Source of the DNA: Planctomycetia bacterium
GTDB taxonomy: Bacteria; Planctomycetota; Phycisphaerae; Phycisphaerales; SM1A02
Length of the DNA: 64,000 nt
NCBI GenBank assembly: GCA_005790605.1
Contig: SXUI01000079.1
Coordinates: 1-64,000, forward strand
Direction of reading: 5' to 3'
Below, piece after piece: positions 25,570 through 34,082 of the stretch; the first letter of the stretch is position 1; every line of letters starts with the position of its first letter. The notes beneath the pieces are model-generated. The model had not been told where the DNA came from and made no database searches. It saw only the letters and a program-made list of their open reading frames with translations. The translations under genes were made by a program, and so were the position numbers.

Positions 25570-25575
25570 TACACT
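25570..25575 (+). promoter_or_regulatory. -10-like element of kdsC (leaderless)
   Basis: TACACT ends 7 bases before the GTG at 25583, with no Shine-Dalgarno between. Sequence and spacing match the lptB element at 11059. Confidence 0.55.
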
Positions 25576-25582
25576 CTCGCCC

Positions 25583-26155
25583 GTGCCCACCGCTGTACCC
25601 GCGCAACGGATTCGCCTCCTCGTCCTCGATGTCGATGGCGTGATGACGGATGGAGGAATATCACTCGACGACCTCGGTCGCGAGACGAAGCGTTTTCATG
25701 TCCGAGACGGTGCTGGCATTCGTATGTGGATGAAGCTCGGTCTCGAAGTCGCGCTGATCACGGGCCGAAGTGGAATGGTTGTGCATCATCGCGCGCGGGA
25801 GCTCGGGATCACGCATGTTGTCACGGGATCGAAGGACAAGGCTGAGGCGTTCGCCTCGCTTTGCGCACAGCTCGCGATCGAGCCGTCGGCTGCCGCGATG
25901 CTTGGTGATGACATCCCCGACCTTTCGGTCCTGCGAGTGTGTGGATTTCCAATGGCCGTCGCCGATGCGAGCCGTGAAGTGCTTGCGATTGCACGGTTCG
26001 TGACCAAGCAACCAGGCGGTCACGGCGCGGTTCGCGAAGCGATCGAACACATCCTTCGCGCCCAGGGACAGTGGCAGGCCGCCATTCGCGTGTTCGATCC
26101 AGCATTCTCGGCTTCTGGAAGTTGTGAGACTCCGCGCGAGGGCATGGAATCGTGA
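25583..26155 (+). CDS. kdsC: 3-deoxy-D-manno-octulosonate 8-phosphate phosphatase
   Basis: A 190-residue HAD-superfamily phosphatase that makes free Kdo for the LPS inner core. Motif I is DVDGVMTDG (D16 nucleophile, D18 acid/base), motif II the threonine in LITGRSG, and motif III GDDIPD; the family-specific ending KQPGGHGAVREAIEHIL is also present. It is a capless, tetramer-type KdsC of usual length plus a tail of about 20 residues. It starts with GTG from a probable leaderless promoter, and its stop overlaps the GTG start of the giant LptC/LptA-like gene, tying Kdo synthesis to LPS transport. Confidence 0.93.
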   Translation: MPTAVPAQRIRLLVLDVDGVMTDGGISLDDLGRETKRFHVRDGAGIRMWMKLGLEVALITGRSGMVVHHRARELGITHVVTGSKDKAEAFASLCAQLAIEPSAAAMLGDDIPDLSVLRVCGFPMAVADASREVLAIARFVTKQPGGHGAVREAIEHILRAQGQWQAAIRVFDPAFSASGSCETPREGMES

Positions 26156-29100
26156 GATCTCGTCGCGAGCACATGCAATTGCTCGAGGAATCCTCTACGG
26201 CGCAGCAGCATTGGCGCGCTTTCGCGAGGCGATACCCCGCGCTTGCGTTCGGCGTTCCTGCTGGCGCACTCGCGCTGCTCGTCATCATCGTGGCGTGGAA
26301 TGCAAGTGGGATGGAAGGCGCGCGAGAACAAGGGAACCGACTCGACGATGCGGTGTCGATTCTTCGACCTCAGGCGCCGAGTGACGCGGAACTCCAGCGT
26401 GCGAGCGGGAACATTGGAGACCAGGCTTCTGTCCAACTCGCTGATGGCGCCTGGATTCAGGTTGCAGATGAGGATGGACGCCTCGCGCAGCAGTACAGCG
26501 CACAGCGACTCGATCCACTTCCCGCCTCACAGATTGCGCTCGCCGAGCCGCGCATCATGGTGTTTCTTCGTGATGGACGCGTCATCACGATGGAGTCCCG
26601 ATCTGGAATCGCGGCGGTTCCGCAGCGCGCGCTGAACAGCGGAACTTTTGAAGGTGATGTTGTCGTGCGACTCTTCCGCCCAAGAGAAGGCCTGAGTGTC
26701 GATCCAGGACGCGACATCCCTGCGATCACGATCGAAGCGGAAGAGGCGCAGTTCGACAATGTCCTCGGGGAAGTGCGCTGTGATCGAGCTGTGCGAGTCA
26801 CGACTGACATGGGGACCTTTGCGGGGGAGGGCCTCTCGCTCGTGATGGATGGAGGAGAAGACGGCGGCTCGCTTGAGCGCTTAGTGATCGAGCGGGCAAC
26901 CGAGCCGATTCGTATCGATCGAGCTGCGCGAATGCTCTCTGCGAAGCGTGAATCCGCGCGTGCTGCAACTGAGGAACCGCCCCAGCCGCTCGCGTCGACG
27001 CCACAAGCGCCGGAGGCTGTATCCGCACCGCGCGCGCTCGCACCGTCGCCGTTTGCACAACCACCTTCGCAGCCGAAAGAACCAGCACAAGTTGCGGCGG
27101 TCCCCGCAGAGGGGCGTATATATCAACTCGTCCTTGAGAGTGGTGTGGAGATCGTGCGCATGCATGGTGGCGCCCGCAGCACGATTCGCGGTGACGAACT
27201 CATTGCGCACTTCACGCTCGACTCAAGCGCGCTCGATGCGAACGAGCCCGCAAGTTCTCGAAGCGCGAGCGCAGTGTTGCTGCGGCCAGCGGTTGCGATC
27301 AGCGCGATGGCGCTTGCGCAGGCGAGCACATCGAGTAGCGGGAGTGCGGAGGATGTCGTCACGGTGATGTTCGGCGGTCGATTGGTGATGACGCCCGCGA
27401 AGGGGGTCACACTTGCGAGTAACGACGACATTCAGTTCGAAGTCGTTGGTCATCGAGTGGAGTGCTACGACGCCGGCACGCAATCCGAGCTTGTGTGCAA
27501 GAAACTTCGTTACAGCTTGGCATCGGAACAGATCGAGGCGATCGGCGATGCATCGCAGCCGTTGAGAGTGCGCAGTCCGCGGATGGCGCTCGACGGTGAG
27601 CGGTTCTGGATGAACCAGCGTTCAAAGACTGGGGGAATTGTTGGTCCCGGTCGCTTGCGTTTCGCGCGTGTCCAAGCGCAACGCGCACAGGTCAATTCTT
27701 GGACGAATGACGCATCTATGCATGCAGCGTTTCATTGGTTCGCGCAAGCTCCGCAGCTTCTGTGCATGATCGCGTCGACCGATCCAGCGGCGGTCGCCTT
27801 GGTGCAGACAACTTCGGTCGCGCCGCCGCCGCTCGCGGCGCCTGCGTTTGATCACGCATCACAGCAGCTTGAGATTCAGTGGAAGGGCGGTGTGGATTTG
27901 GCATTCGCCGGCTCCACCGATGAACCGCGGTTGTCTGGCGCGAAGTTCGTCGGTGGCGTGGCGGTCACCGGCCGCGAGTTCACGCTTGACGCAGGGACGC
28001 TCGATGTTCGATTTGATGCGGATCGCGAAGAGCAGATCGAGTCGATTGTTGCTGATGACGGCACCGTCGTGAAGCGACTTGGTGGCGGTGGGCTTCAAAG
28101 TCGGCGTGTCGAGCTCTATCTCACGCAATCGAAAGATGGGAGCACGATTCCGCTCCGTCTCCTCGCGATGGGCACACTCGAAGCGACGGACGCGCGACAA
28201 ACGATTTGGGCAGAGTCACTCGATGTTTCCTTTATCGAGAAGGCTGCGAGTGGAAGTGTGCAGCCCGCATCGGAGCGGCAGCCAAATGCGCTCGATGAGG
28301 GCATGGGCGCAGACATGGGCGAGGTTGAAGTTGCGTCATTTGCAGCAAATCAGGGTGTTGAAGTTCTCCTGAAGGAGGGAGCCCGTGTGTACGCAGATCT
28401 GCTTGAAGGCAGTGCTGCACAGCGCACGCTTCGACTCGCAGGAAGTGATGTTGCGTTTGTTCGAGGCACAGTGATTGCGGACGGTTTGAAGGAAGTTCGC
28501 TTTGACGACGCAACGCGCACGGCGCGCAGTGAGGGTCCTGGGCGATTCCGCGCGTTCAAAGAGCCAATCGCGGCGAGTACAGGTCGAGCGCCCCGGCCCC
28601 TTCCTGACACGAAGCCGGCGATGGAAGCGCGCTGGGTTGAGTCCCTGCAGTACACCGAACGCGACGAGACGAAGGCAGATCTTGAACTGCGCGGCGGAGT
28701 CAATGTTCGCTCGAAGCCGAGTCCCGAGCGATCTGACGCGATGGATGCTGAGGCGCTCTTGCTCGAACTTCGGTCGCAGCAGGAATCGGGAACCGCAGCG
28801 AAGGATGCGCTGCAGTCTGGCGACCGCGCTGTCGAGCATGTTGTTGCGAAGGGAGCGGCTCGCATGGAGAGCCGCACTTGGCTCAATGCGGCGCACGCGG
28901 GTGATCCTCGTGTGTTCCGCGTGACGGGCGAGCACATCGAGTACGACATTCGCAGCCGAGAGGGGCTTGTCGTTGGCGACGGCACGCTCCTTGTCAACAT
29001 TCCTGTACGCGCAGAGAGCGCACCTGCGCCCGCGGCCCAAACGACGCCCAACGGCATCGCGCTTGGGGCGGATGGAACGACGCGCTTCCGATGGGCGAAG

Positions 29101-29547
29101 CGGATGGACCTTCGACATCAATTCGACAATCGGTTTCTCGTGTCGATGGATGATGGCGTCGAGGTGCTCCACGCCGGCATCGCGCCGCAAGACACGCTCT
29201 CGCTTCGGGCAAGTGTGCTCGAAGCTGTGTTAGACCGCCCTCCGACGAAGGAGTCGGAGCAGCAAGCGACTGGGGAGCAGGGCGTCGATCTTGGCGGACC
29301 CGCACAACTCATTTCGATCAAGGCTAGCGGCCAAGTCTTCGTGCGCACGCCGCAGTACGACATCGAGTGCGAAGAGTTTGACTATTCCGTTGAGACCGGG
29401 GTCGCGCGCCTGCGCGCGCGCGAAGGTCGCATGGTGACGATTTTGACGACAGAGTCTCCAACTCCGGTTCGCGCGACGAGCGTCGTCTGGGATCTGCGAA
29501 ATGGGCGACTGACAGTGCAGCAGGCCTCAGGTGGCGCGGCACGCTAA
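26152..29547 (+). CDS. Giant LptC/LptA-like LPS transport protein
   Basis: A 1131-residue protein with a short cytoplasmic N-terminus, one membrane helix (about residues 35-50), and a very long periplasmic part. Several stretches look like OstA/LptA beta-jellyroll repeats, for example IYQLVLESGVEIVRMHGG with IRGDELIAHF, VTVMFGGRLVMTP with CKKLRYSLASEQIEAIGD, and near the end ISIKASGQVFVRTPQYDIECEEFDYSVETGVARL. A Pro/Ala linker lies near 275-320. LptC and LptA are normally each under 200 residues. By analogy it may form the periplasmic LPS bridge in one chain. The GTG start overlaps the kdsC stop (GTGA). Confidence 0.7.
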   Translation: MRSRREHMQLLEESSTAQQHWRAFARRYPALAFGVPAGALALLVIIVAWNASGMEGAREQGNRLDDAVSILRPQAPSDAELQRASGNIGDQASVQLADGAWIQVADEDGRLAQQYSAQRLDPLPASQIALAEPRIMVFLRDGRVITMESRSGIAAVPQRALNSGTFEGDVVVRLFRPREGLSVDPGRDIPAITIEAEEAQFDNVLGEVRCDRAVRVTTDMGTFAGEGLSLVMDGGEDGGSLERLVIERATEPIRIDRAARMLSAKRESARAATEEPPQPLASTPQAPEAVSAPRALAPSPFAQPPSQPKEPAQVAAVPAEGRIYQLVLESGVEIVRMHGGARSTIRGDELIAHFTLDSSALDANEPASSRSASAVLLRPAVAISAMALAQASTSSSGSAEDVVTVMFGGRLVMTPAKGVTLASNDDIQFEVVGHRVECYDAGTQSELVCKKLRYSLASEQIEAIGDASQPLRVRSPRMALDGERFWMNQRSKTGGIVGPGRLRFARVQAQRAQVNSWTNDASMHAAFHWFAQAPQLLCMIASTDPAAVALVQTTSVAPPPLAAPAFDHASQQLEIQWKGGVDLAFAGSTDEPRLSGAKFVGGVAVTGREFTLDAGTLDVRFDADREEQIESIVADDGTVVKRLGGGGLQSRRVELYLTQSKDGSTIPLRLLAMGTLEATDARQTIWAESLDVSFIEKAASGSVQPASERQPNALDEGMGADMGEVEVASFAANQGVEVLLKEGARVYADLLEGSAAQRTLRLAGSDVAFVRGTVIADGLKEVRFDDATRTARSEGPGRFRAFKEPIAASTGRAPRPLPDTKPAMEARWVESLQYTERDETKADLELRGGVNVRSKPSPERSDAMDAEALLLELRSQQESGTAAKDALQSGDRAVEHVVAKGAARMESRTWLNAAHAGDPRVFRVTGEHIEYDIRSREGLVVGDGTLLVNIPVRAESAPAPAAQTTPNGIALGADGTTRFRWAKRMDLRHQFDNRFLVSMDDGVEVLHAGIAPQDTLSLRASVLEAVLDRPPTKESEQQATGEQGVDLGGPAQLISIKASGQVFVRTPQYDIECEEFDYSVETGVARLRAREGRMVTILTTESPTPVRATSVVWDLRNGRLTVQQASGGAAR

Positions 29548-29566
29548 CGAGAAAGCGACACGGCTG

Positions 29567-30361
29567 ATGGAAGTGACTTACGGCTCGTATCTCAAAGTTC
29601 CTGAACTGCTCTCGCTGCAGGTCCCTGCATCGAAGGACCCGCATGGGATTCCCGAGCATGATGAGACGCTGTTCATCATCATTCATCAGGTCTATGAACT
29701 CTGGTTCAAACAACAGTTGCACGAAGGTCGATTCGCCGCGCGATCGCTCGAAGCGGGCGACGCTGTGCAGGCAGCATCGACGCTCAAACGGATGCTGACG
29801 ATTCTCAAGACGATGGTGCAGCAGATTGATGTGCTTGAGACCATGACCCCGGTTTCGTTCTTGAGTTTCCGGAGTTTTCTCGCGAGTTCGAGCGGGTTTC
29901 AAAGCGCGCAGTTTCGCGAGTTCGAGTTTCTGCTTGGCAACAAGAATCCCCGCGTGCTCGCGCACAACCCTGAAGGTTCGCCCGAGCGCGCAGTCATCCT
30001 CCAACGATTTGGGGAACGCACGCTCTACGACGCATTCGCGCGCTTTCTCGCGGCGCGAGGTCATGCTGTACCTCCGGCATTGCTTGAGCGCGATGTGACC
30101 CAATTGCCCCAAGAGTGGCCGGAGATGCAAGAGTTGCTTCTGACGCTGTATCGATCGCATCCTTCGGAGCGATCGATTTGCGAGTTGCTCGTCGATCTAG
30201 ATGAGGGCGTGCAGGAGTGGAGATACCGTCATGTGAAGATGGTGGAGCGAACCATCGGATTCAAGCAGGGCACGGGTGGGAGTCCGGGTGCTGCGTATCT
30301 CCGCTCGACGCTCTTCAATCCACTTTTCCCAGATCTGTGGGCGATTCGTACGCGACTGTGA
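29567..30361 (+). CDS. kynA: Tryptophan 2,3-dioxygenase
   Basis: A heme enzyme of about 264 residues that opens the tryptophan ring to N-formylkynurenine. Family signatures are strong: the N-terminal TYGSYLKVPELLSLQ, HQVYELWFKQ with the distal-site region, SGFQSAQFREFEFLLGN, and RHVKMVERTIGFKQGTGGSPGAAYLRSTL, whose histidine is the expected heme ligand. Other kynurenine-pathway genes are not in the window. A GTG at 29531 gives 12 more residues and overlaps the previous gene by 17 bases; ATG 29567 fits the family start better. Confidence 0.92.
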   Translation: MEVTYGSYLKVPELLSLQVPASKDPHGIPEHDETLFIIIHQVYELWFKQQLHEGRFAARSLEAGDAVQAASTLKRMLTILKTMVQQIDVLETMTPVSFLSFRSFLASSSGFQSAQFREFEFLLGNKNPRVLAHNPEGSPERAVILQRFGERTLYDAFARFLAARGHAVPPALLERDVTQLPQEWPEMQELLLTLYRSHPSERSICELLVDLDEGVQEWRYRHVKMVERTIGFKQGTGGSPGAAYLRSTLFNPLFPDLWAIRTRL

Positions 30362-30400
30362 TCGCGAGGGAAACGCTTCACGCAACGAGAGGCGGCTTCG

Positions 30401-32983
30401 ATGCAGAACGAACCTTCGCAACTGCCTTCCACAAACACCCCTCACTCCACAGAGGAAGTGGCGCGATTGCGCATGCGGATCAGCGAACTTGAAGCGCTTC
30501 TGTTCGTCCATGGAATTGCGCTCCCGAAAGAGCGGACGCCGGTCACGGTCGTGCCGCCGCCTCCGCCTCCGATCGTTCCACCACCGACGGCAGGTGGTGG
30601 CGCCATCGGTGATGCAACGGGTGCGGCGCCGTCTCCAACACCGAGCGAAGTCGAGCGTTTTGTCGGCGTGAAGCTCGCCGCGCTCGCAGGCGCGCTCGCG
30701 GTGCTCGGAGCGATTGGCTACTTCGTGAAGTATGCGATTGATACTGGCCTCTTTGGTCGACTCGGACCAGAGGCAAAGTTTGGCGCGACACTGGCGTTGG
30801 CCGCCGCCTTTCTCATCGCCGCAGAACGCGTGCGCGTGCGCTATAGCGTTGAAGCGTCGAGAGGCCTGTACGGCGCCGGCGTGGTGGCGCTCTTTGCCGC
30901 CGTGTTTGCGGGAGCATTTGTGCTTCAGCTCTTTGGCGTTGGTGCGGCGACCATACTTGTCGCTGGCGCAGGCCTTGTTGGAGTCGCGTGCGCAGTACGA
31001 AGTGCATCAGCGACCGTCGGCATTCTTGCCTTGCTCGGCGCACTCGCGCTTCCGATCTTGAACGGCTTTGATGAAGGCGCGGTCCTCAGCGGCATCGAAC
31101 TCACTGTCGTCCTGCTGATCGCGGCAGGCCTGACCGCTTTAGGCCCGCCGAGCTTCGCGCGCGTGCGAGATTTCGCGTTGGTCGGCGGGGTTCCGATGTC
31201 GATCGTGTGGGCGGTCGAATCGGGTGTCTCGCCGCCGAATCGTGCACTCTTCATCTGCGTCTGGTGGGGCATCTTTGCGGGAAGCTGTGTGTTCGAAGCG
31301 ATGCGGGGGAGGACTGGAAGAGACAACGCGATCACACTTGCGGCCGTGAGTGCATCGGCGTTACTCGGCTGCATCGCGGCGACTGGAGGTGGATCGAGCC
31401 TGTCGGATCCGCTCGCGTACCTGCCACTGCTCATCGGTGGAGGACTCGCCATTGTTGGCGTCCAACTCCGCGCCATGGGTGAGCCAGCTGATCCAGACGA
31501 AGCGCGTGATGAGCCAGTCGACGGATTGCGAGCCGATGTGGCATCGGCGTGTTCCGCGCTGAGCGTGGTCGCCATCGGTTGTGCTCCACTCGCGCTCGTC
31601 ACTGCGTTAGGCGTCTTCCTCAATGGGGACGGACTCATCATCGGCGCGGCAGGCGCCGCTGTCGTGCTGGCGTTCGCGACAGCGCGGTTGAAGACGATCC
31701 CACTCATCCCAGGTTGCTTGATTGCGATGATGATTGGCTGGGGCGCGAGCTTCTGGCAGTTACTGACGAGCGCGACCACTCGTCCATCGGTCTGGCCAGG
31801 GTCGGAGTTTCCAATCGCGCCGCACATGGCGGAAATGGTCGCGTTCCGATTCTCCGCAGAGTTCCTTGCTCCAACGGCAGTGATGGTTCTGTTCTTTCTT
31901 CCGCTGTTCTTGGACAAATGGCCCCGCGCACTTGCGCGAACCATGGGCGTCTTTGGAGCCCTGCTCAGCGTCGTGGTCGTCCTCTGCTTCTTAGGACCAT
32001 TTCCAGCGTCGTTCGCGTTTTCAGCACTCGCGGTGGCGATCGCGATGCTGCGTCAGAAAACCGCGCGACTCGCGGACGGGGCGTGGTGCTTACTCGCGCT
32101 CGGCTATTGCATCGTCGCGCTGCTCTGCCTGTGGGTTGCAACCGTGGTTGTGGCGCAATCGACAAGCGCTCGAGATCAATATTTGTGGTTGCAGGCGGCG
32201 TTCGTTGTCATCGCGCACATCGCACCGCTCTGGGTGCGATCGTCACTTTGGGAGAAAGCGCGTGGCTTCTTTGACGCCGCGTTGGTTCTTGAACTCAGCG
32301 CACTTTGCACTTGCCTGTTCTTGATTCGGATGCATGAGAGCGGTGACTCTCCCGATGCACTGTTCGCTCGGGTGGCTCTGATCTTGTCCATCTCTAGCGT
32401 TGTCATCTCGCTGCTTGCGTATGGGCGGCGCTCGATCGCGCTCGGAAGGGCGGCGGTCTTCGCCGTCCTGTTTCCAGTGGCGATCGTCGCGACAGTTGCG
32501 ATGATCGTTCTCTTCGGACGAGAGACGACACACATTGGAAGTGACAGTCAGTGGCTCTATGCCGCGATAGCGCCATCGATTGCGCTTCTTGTCGCGAGGA
32601 AATCCCTGCGAAAACTAGGAGCGACGCCGCTGACCTCAGCAGGGACGAAGAACGCGCTGCAAGCAGTCGTCCTCGCGACAGTCGTGTCAGGATGCGTGCT
32701 GCTTGCCGGTGAGTGGTTTGAAGGCTATGGGCGTGCCACGGCACTCATCAGTTTGCTGAGTGCGTGTGCCGTTACGTGCCTCGTTTGGGGATTCAAGGGG
32801 GGCGTGGCGGGAGCGCGCTGGGTTGGACTTGGACTTCTCGCGCTCCTCTCGCTCCGTCTCACGCTCATTGATTTGGCGCAGACCTCAGCCCTCGTTCGAG
32901 TCGTTCTCCTGTTCGCTGCAGGTCTGATTCTGGTTGGCACGAGCATCGCGTATGCGTTGCTTCGCCCTCGACGCGAATCTTGA
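30401..32983 (+). CDS. DUF2339 multi-pass membrane protein
   Basis: An 860-residue membrane protein with a soluble N-terminus (a short helix, then the proline run VVPPPPPPIVPPP) and about 20 hydrophobic segments from residue 85 on. The pattern, including FVGVKLAALAGALAVLGAIGYFVKYA, fits DUF2339, a family of unknown function in envelope-rich bacteria. GAGAGG lies eight bases before the ATG. The last codons (GAA TCT TGA) lie inside the first copy of a 56-base tandem repeat. It follows kynA by 39 bases and may share its transcript. Confidence 0.85.
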   Translation: MQNEPSQLPSTNTPHSTEEVARLRMRISELEALLFVHGIALPKERTPVTVVPPPPPPIVPPPTAGGGAIGDATGAAPSPTPSEVERFVGVKLAALAGALAVLGAIGYFVKYAIDTGLFGRLGPEAKFGATLALAAAFLIAAERVRVRYSVEASRGLYGAGVVALFAAVFAGAFVLQLFGVGAATILVAGAGLVGVACAVRSASATVGILALLGALALPILNGFDEGAVLSGIELTVVLLIAAGLTALGPPSFARVRDFALVGGVPMSIVWAVESGVSPPNRALFICVWWGIFAGSCVFEAMRGRTGRDNAITLAAVSASALLGCIAATGGGSSLSDPLAYLPLLIGGGLAIVGVQLRAMGEPADPDEARDEPVDGLRADVASACSALSVVAIGCAPLALVTALGVFLNGDGLIIGAAGAAVVLAFATARLKTIPLIPGCLIAMMIGWGASFWQLLTSATTRPSVWPGSEFPIAPHMAEMVAFRFSAEFLAPTAVMVLFFLPLFLDKWPRALARTMGVFGALLSVVVVLCFLGPFPASFAFSALAVAIAMLRQKTARLADGAWCLLALGYCIVALLCLWVATVVVAQSTSARDQYLWLQAAFVVIAHIAPLWVRSSLWEKARGFFDAALVLELSALCTCLFLIRMHESGDSPDALFARVALILSISSVVISLLAYGRRSIALGRAAVFAVLFPVAIVATVAMIVLFGRETTHIGSDSQWLYAAIAPSIALLVARKSLRKLGATPLTSAGTKNALQAVVLATVVSGCVLLAGEWFEGYGRATALISLLSACAVTCLVWGFKGGVAGARWVGLGLLALLSLRLTLIDLAQTSALVRVVLLFAAGLILVGTSIAYALLRPRRES

Positions 32984-33086
32984 GCGCTCGCGACTTGGAA
33001 TCTGCGCCAAGCCGCAGATTCCTCGCTCGTGAATCTTGAGCGCTCGCGACTTGGAATCTGCGCCAAGCCGCAGATTCCTCGCTCGC
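32975..33086 (+). repeat. Tandem 56-base repeat, two copies
   Basis: Copies at 32975-33030 and 33031-33086 differ only in the last base. Each contains GAGCGCTC followed by a perfect 10-bp hairpin (GGAATCTGCG, 6-base loop, CGCAGATTCC). The first copy includes the end of the DUF2339 gene and its stop codon, so the duplication either began in or ran into the gene end. Confidence 0.95.
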
Positions 33087-33093
33087 TTTGGTG

Positions 33094-33625
33094 TGCGCCT
33101 GGCCGAGTGAATCGGCACAGGCGCAAGTCCAGCGTTGTTTGACGCACTGAGCTCGATCTCCGACCGTCGCGATTCATTCGCGCGGTCGGAGTCCAGAGCG
33201 AGCGCAGCGTTTTTGCCGCTGGCCTTGCAGCGGCAAAAACGCTGCACGAGCGCTCAACTTCACGCGACTGCGCCGGGGCGAGTGAATTGCCCTCTGCGCA
33301 AACTCTGCGTCTTTGTTCGCTCGGGATCGACGCGCTGAGCGCGATCTCCGGCGGTGCCGATTCACTCGGCCCGCCGGAGTCCAAAGCGAGTGCAACGATT
33401 TCGCCCGCTGCGGGCGAGAATCTTGCACGAGCGCTCAAGGGACGCCTGCACGAGCGCTCAACTTCACGCGACTGCGCCGAGGGCGAGTGAATCGCCCTCG
33501 GCGCAATTCCAATGTCTTCGGCGGTACTGAGCCCGCCCTCCGACCGTCGCGATTCATTCGCGCGGTCGGAGTCCAAAGCGAGTGCAGCGTTTTTGCCGCT
33601 GGCCTTGCAGCGGCAAGAAACCTGC
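33094..33625. repeat. Array of three compound hairpin repeats
   Basis: Three rounds of the same order: forward hairpin F, reverse hairpin R, central hairpin C. F: 33094-33125, 33269-33300, 33473-33505. R: 33158-33191, 33346-33379, 33538-33571. C: 33204-33245, 33391-33427, 33584-33625. F has the loop motif GTGAA and R its reverse complement TTCAY, so F and R are the same structure on opposite strands. R copies 1 and 3 are identical; copy 2 differs in both stem arms with pairing kept. Each C is followed by TGCACGAGCGCTCAA. The array fills the gap between two convergent genes. No coding role is seen. Confidence 0.9.
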
Positions 33626-33638
33626 ACGAGCGCTCAAC

Positions 33639-34037
33639 CTAATGCGGGACTTCTTTGACCGCGTTCCGGTTCCAAGAAGGAACGCGAACAACGATGGGCT
33701 GTGTGCCCTTGATTTCGCATTGGCACGCAAGCCGCGAGTTGCGCTGAATAGCGGGGGCTTCTTCGACCCGATCCTCTTCCTCTTCCGTGGCTTCCTTGAT
33801 CTGGTCCATCCCTCGCTCGATGTAGACATGGCAGGTGGAGCATGCGCACACGCCGCCGCATGCGTGTTCGATGTTGATGCCGTGCTCGAGCGCGAGTTCA
33901 AGCAATGACTCGCCTTCGCCACCCATGCAGGTCCACTGTTTCTGGTCGGTGCCGGTCAACGCGGCCGCGTCTTCGAGTTCAAAGGTCACGCTCACGATGG
34001 GCGGACCGTGCGGATGATCAGATTGCTTCATGTGCAT
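33639..34037 (-). CDS. [2Fe-2S] ferredoxin, ISC type
   Basis: A 132-residue plant/adrenodoxin-type ferredoxin. Cluster ligands follow C-x5-C-x2-C with a fourth downstream: CGGVCACSTC near residue 70 and ACQC near residue 107. The layout and the acidic stretch EEEEDRVEEA match Fdx proteins that serve iron-sulfur cluster assembly. An N-terminal His/Pro-rich stretch of about 15 residues is unusual. The ATG at 34037 is preferred; an ATG at 34031 is also possible. Its promoter is back to back with that of the RlmN-like gene, and its stop abuts the hairpin array. No isc genes are nearby. Confidence 0.85.
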   Translation of the reverse strand: MHMKQSDHPHGPPIVSVTFELEDAAALTGTDQKQWTCMGGEGESLLELALEHGINIEHACGGVCACSTCHVYIERGMDQIKEATEEEEDRVEEAPAIQRNSRLACQCEIKGTQPIVVRVPSWNRNAVKEVPH

Positions 34038-34040
34038 GGC

Positions 34041-34056
34041 GGTAGGAATTCCTGCC
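34041..34056. promoter_or_regulatory. Near-perfect 16-base palindrome in the ferredoxin leader
   Basis: GGTAGGAATTCCTGCC has only one mismatched pair and lies between the ferredoxin -10 element and its start codon. It could be an operator or an RNA hairpin covering the ribosome binding site. No regulator can be named. Confidence 0.4.
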
Positions 34057-34059
34057 GAA

Positions 34060-34076
34060 AGTGTAGGGGTTACACT
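34060..34076. promoter_or_regulatory. Back-to-back -10 elements for ferredoxin and the RlmN-like gene
   Basis: AGTGTA at 34060-34065 is TACACT on the minus strand; TACACT at 34071-34076 is the plus-strand copy. Only 5 bases separate them, so the two polymerase footprints must overlap. The plus element ends 6 bases before a GTG at 34083. Confidence 0.6.
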
Positions 34077-34082
34077 CGGATG

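Noticed and set aside
33094-33625. CRISPR array
   Set aside because: Repeats are compound hairpins in opposite orientations with unequal spacing (175-204 bases), no constant short repeat with unique spacers, and no cas genes.
32725-33627. 300-residue minus-strand reading frame over the repeat array
   Set aside because: It runs through the end of the DUF2339 gene and the hairpin repeats, and its translation simply repeats the array (Arg/Ser/Ala-rich blocks). No start signal or family match; frames stay open because the repeats are GC-rich.
33711-33730. Second sigma-54-like match (TGGCAC with a GG-GC gap of 10)
   Set aside because: It lies inside the ferredoxin gene on the opposite strand, the -12 part is CCGC rather than TTGC, and no gene follows it.
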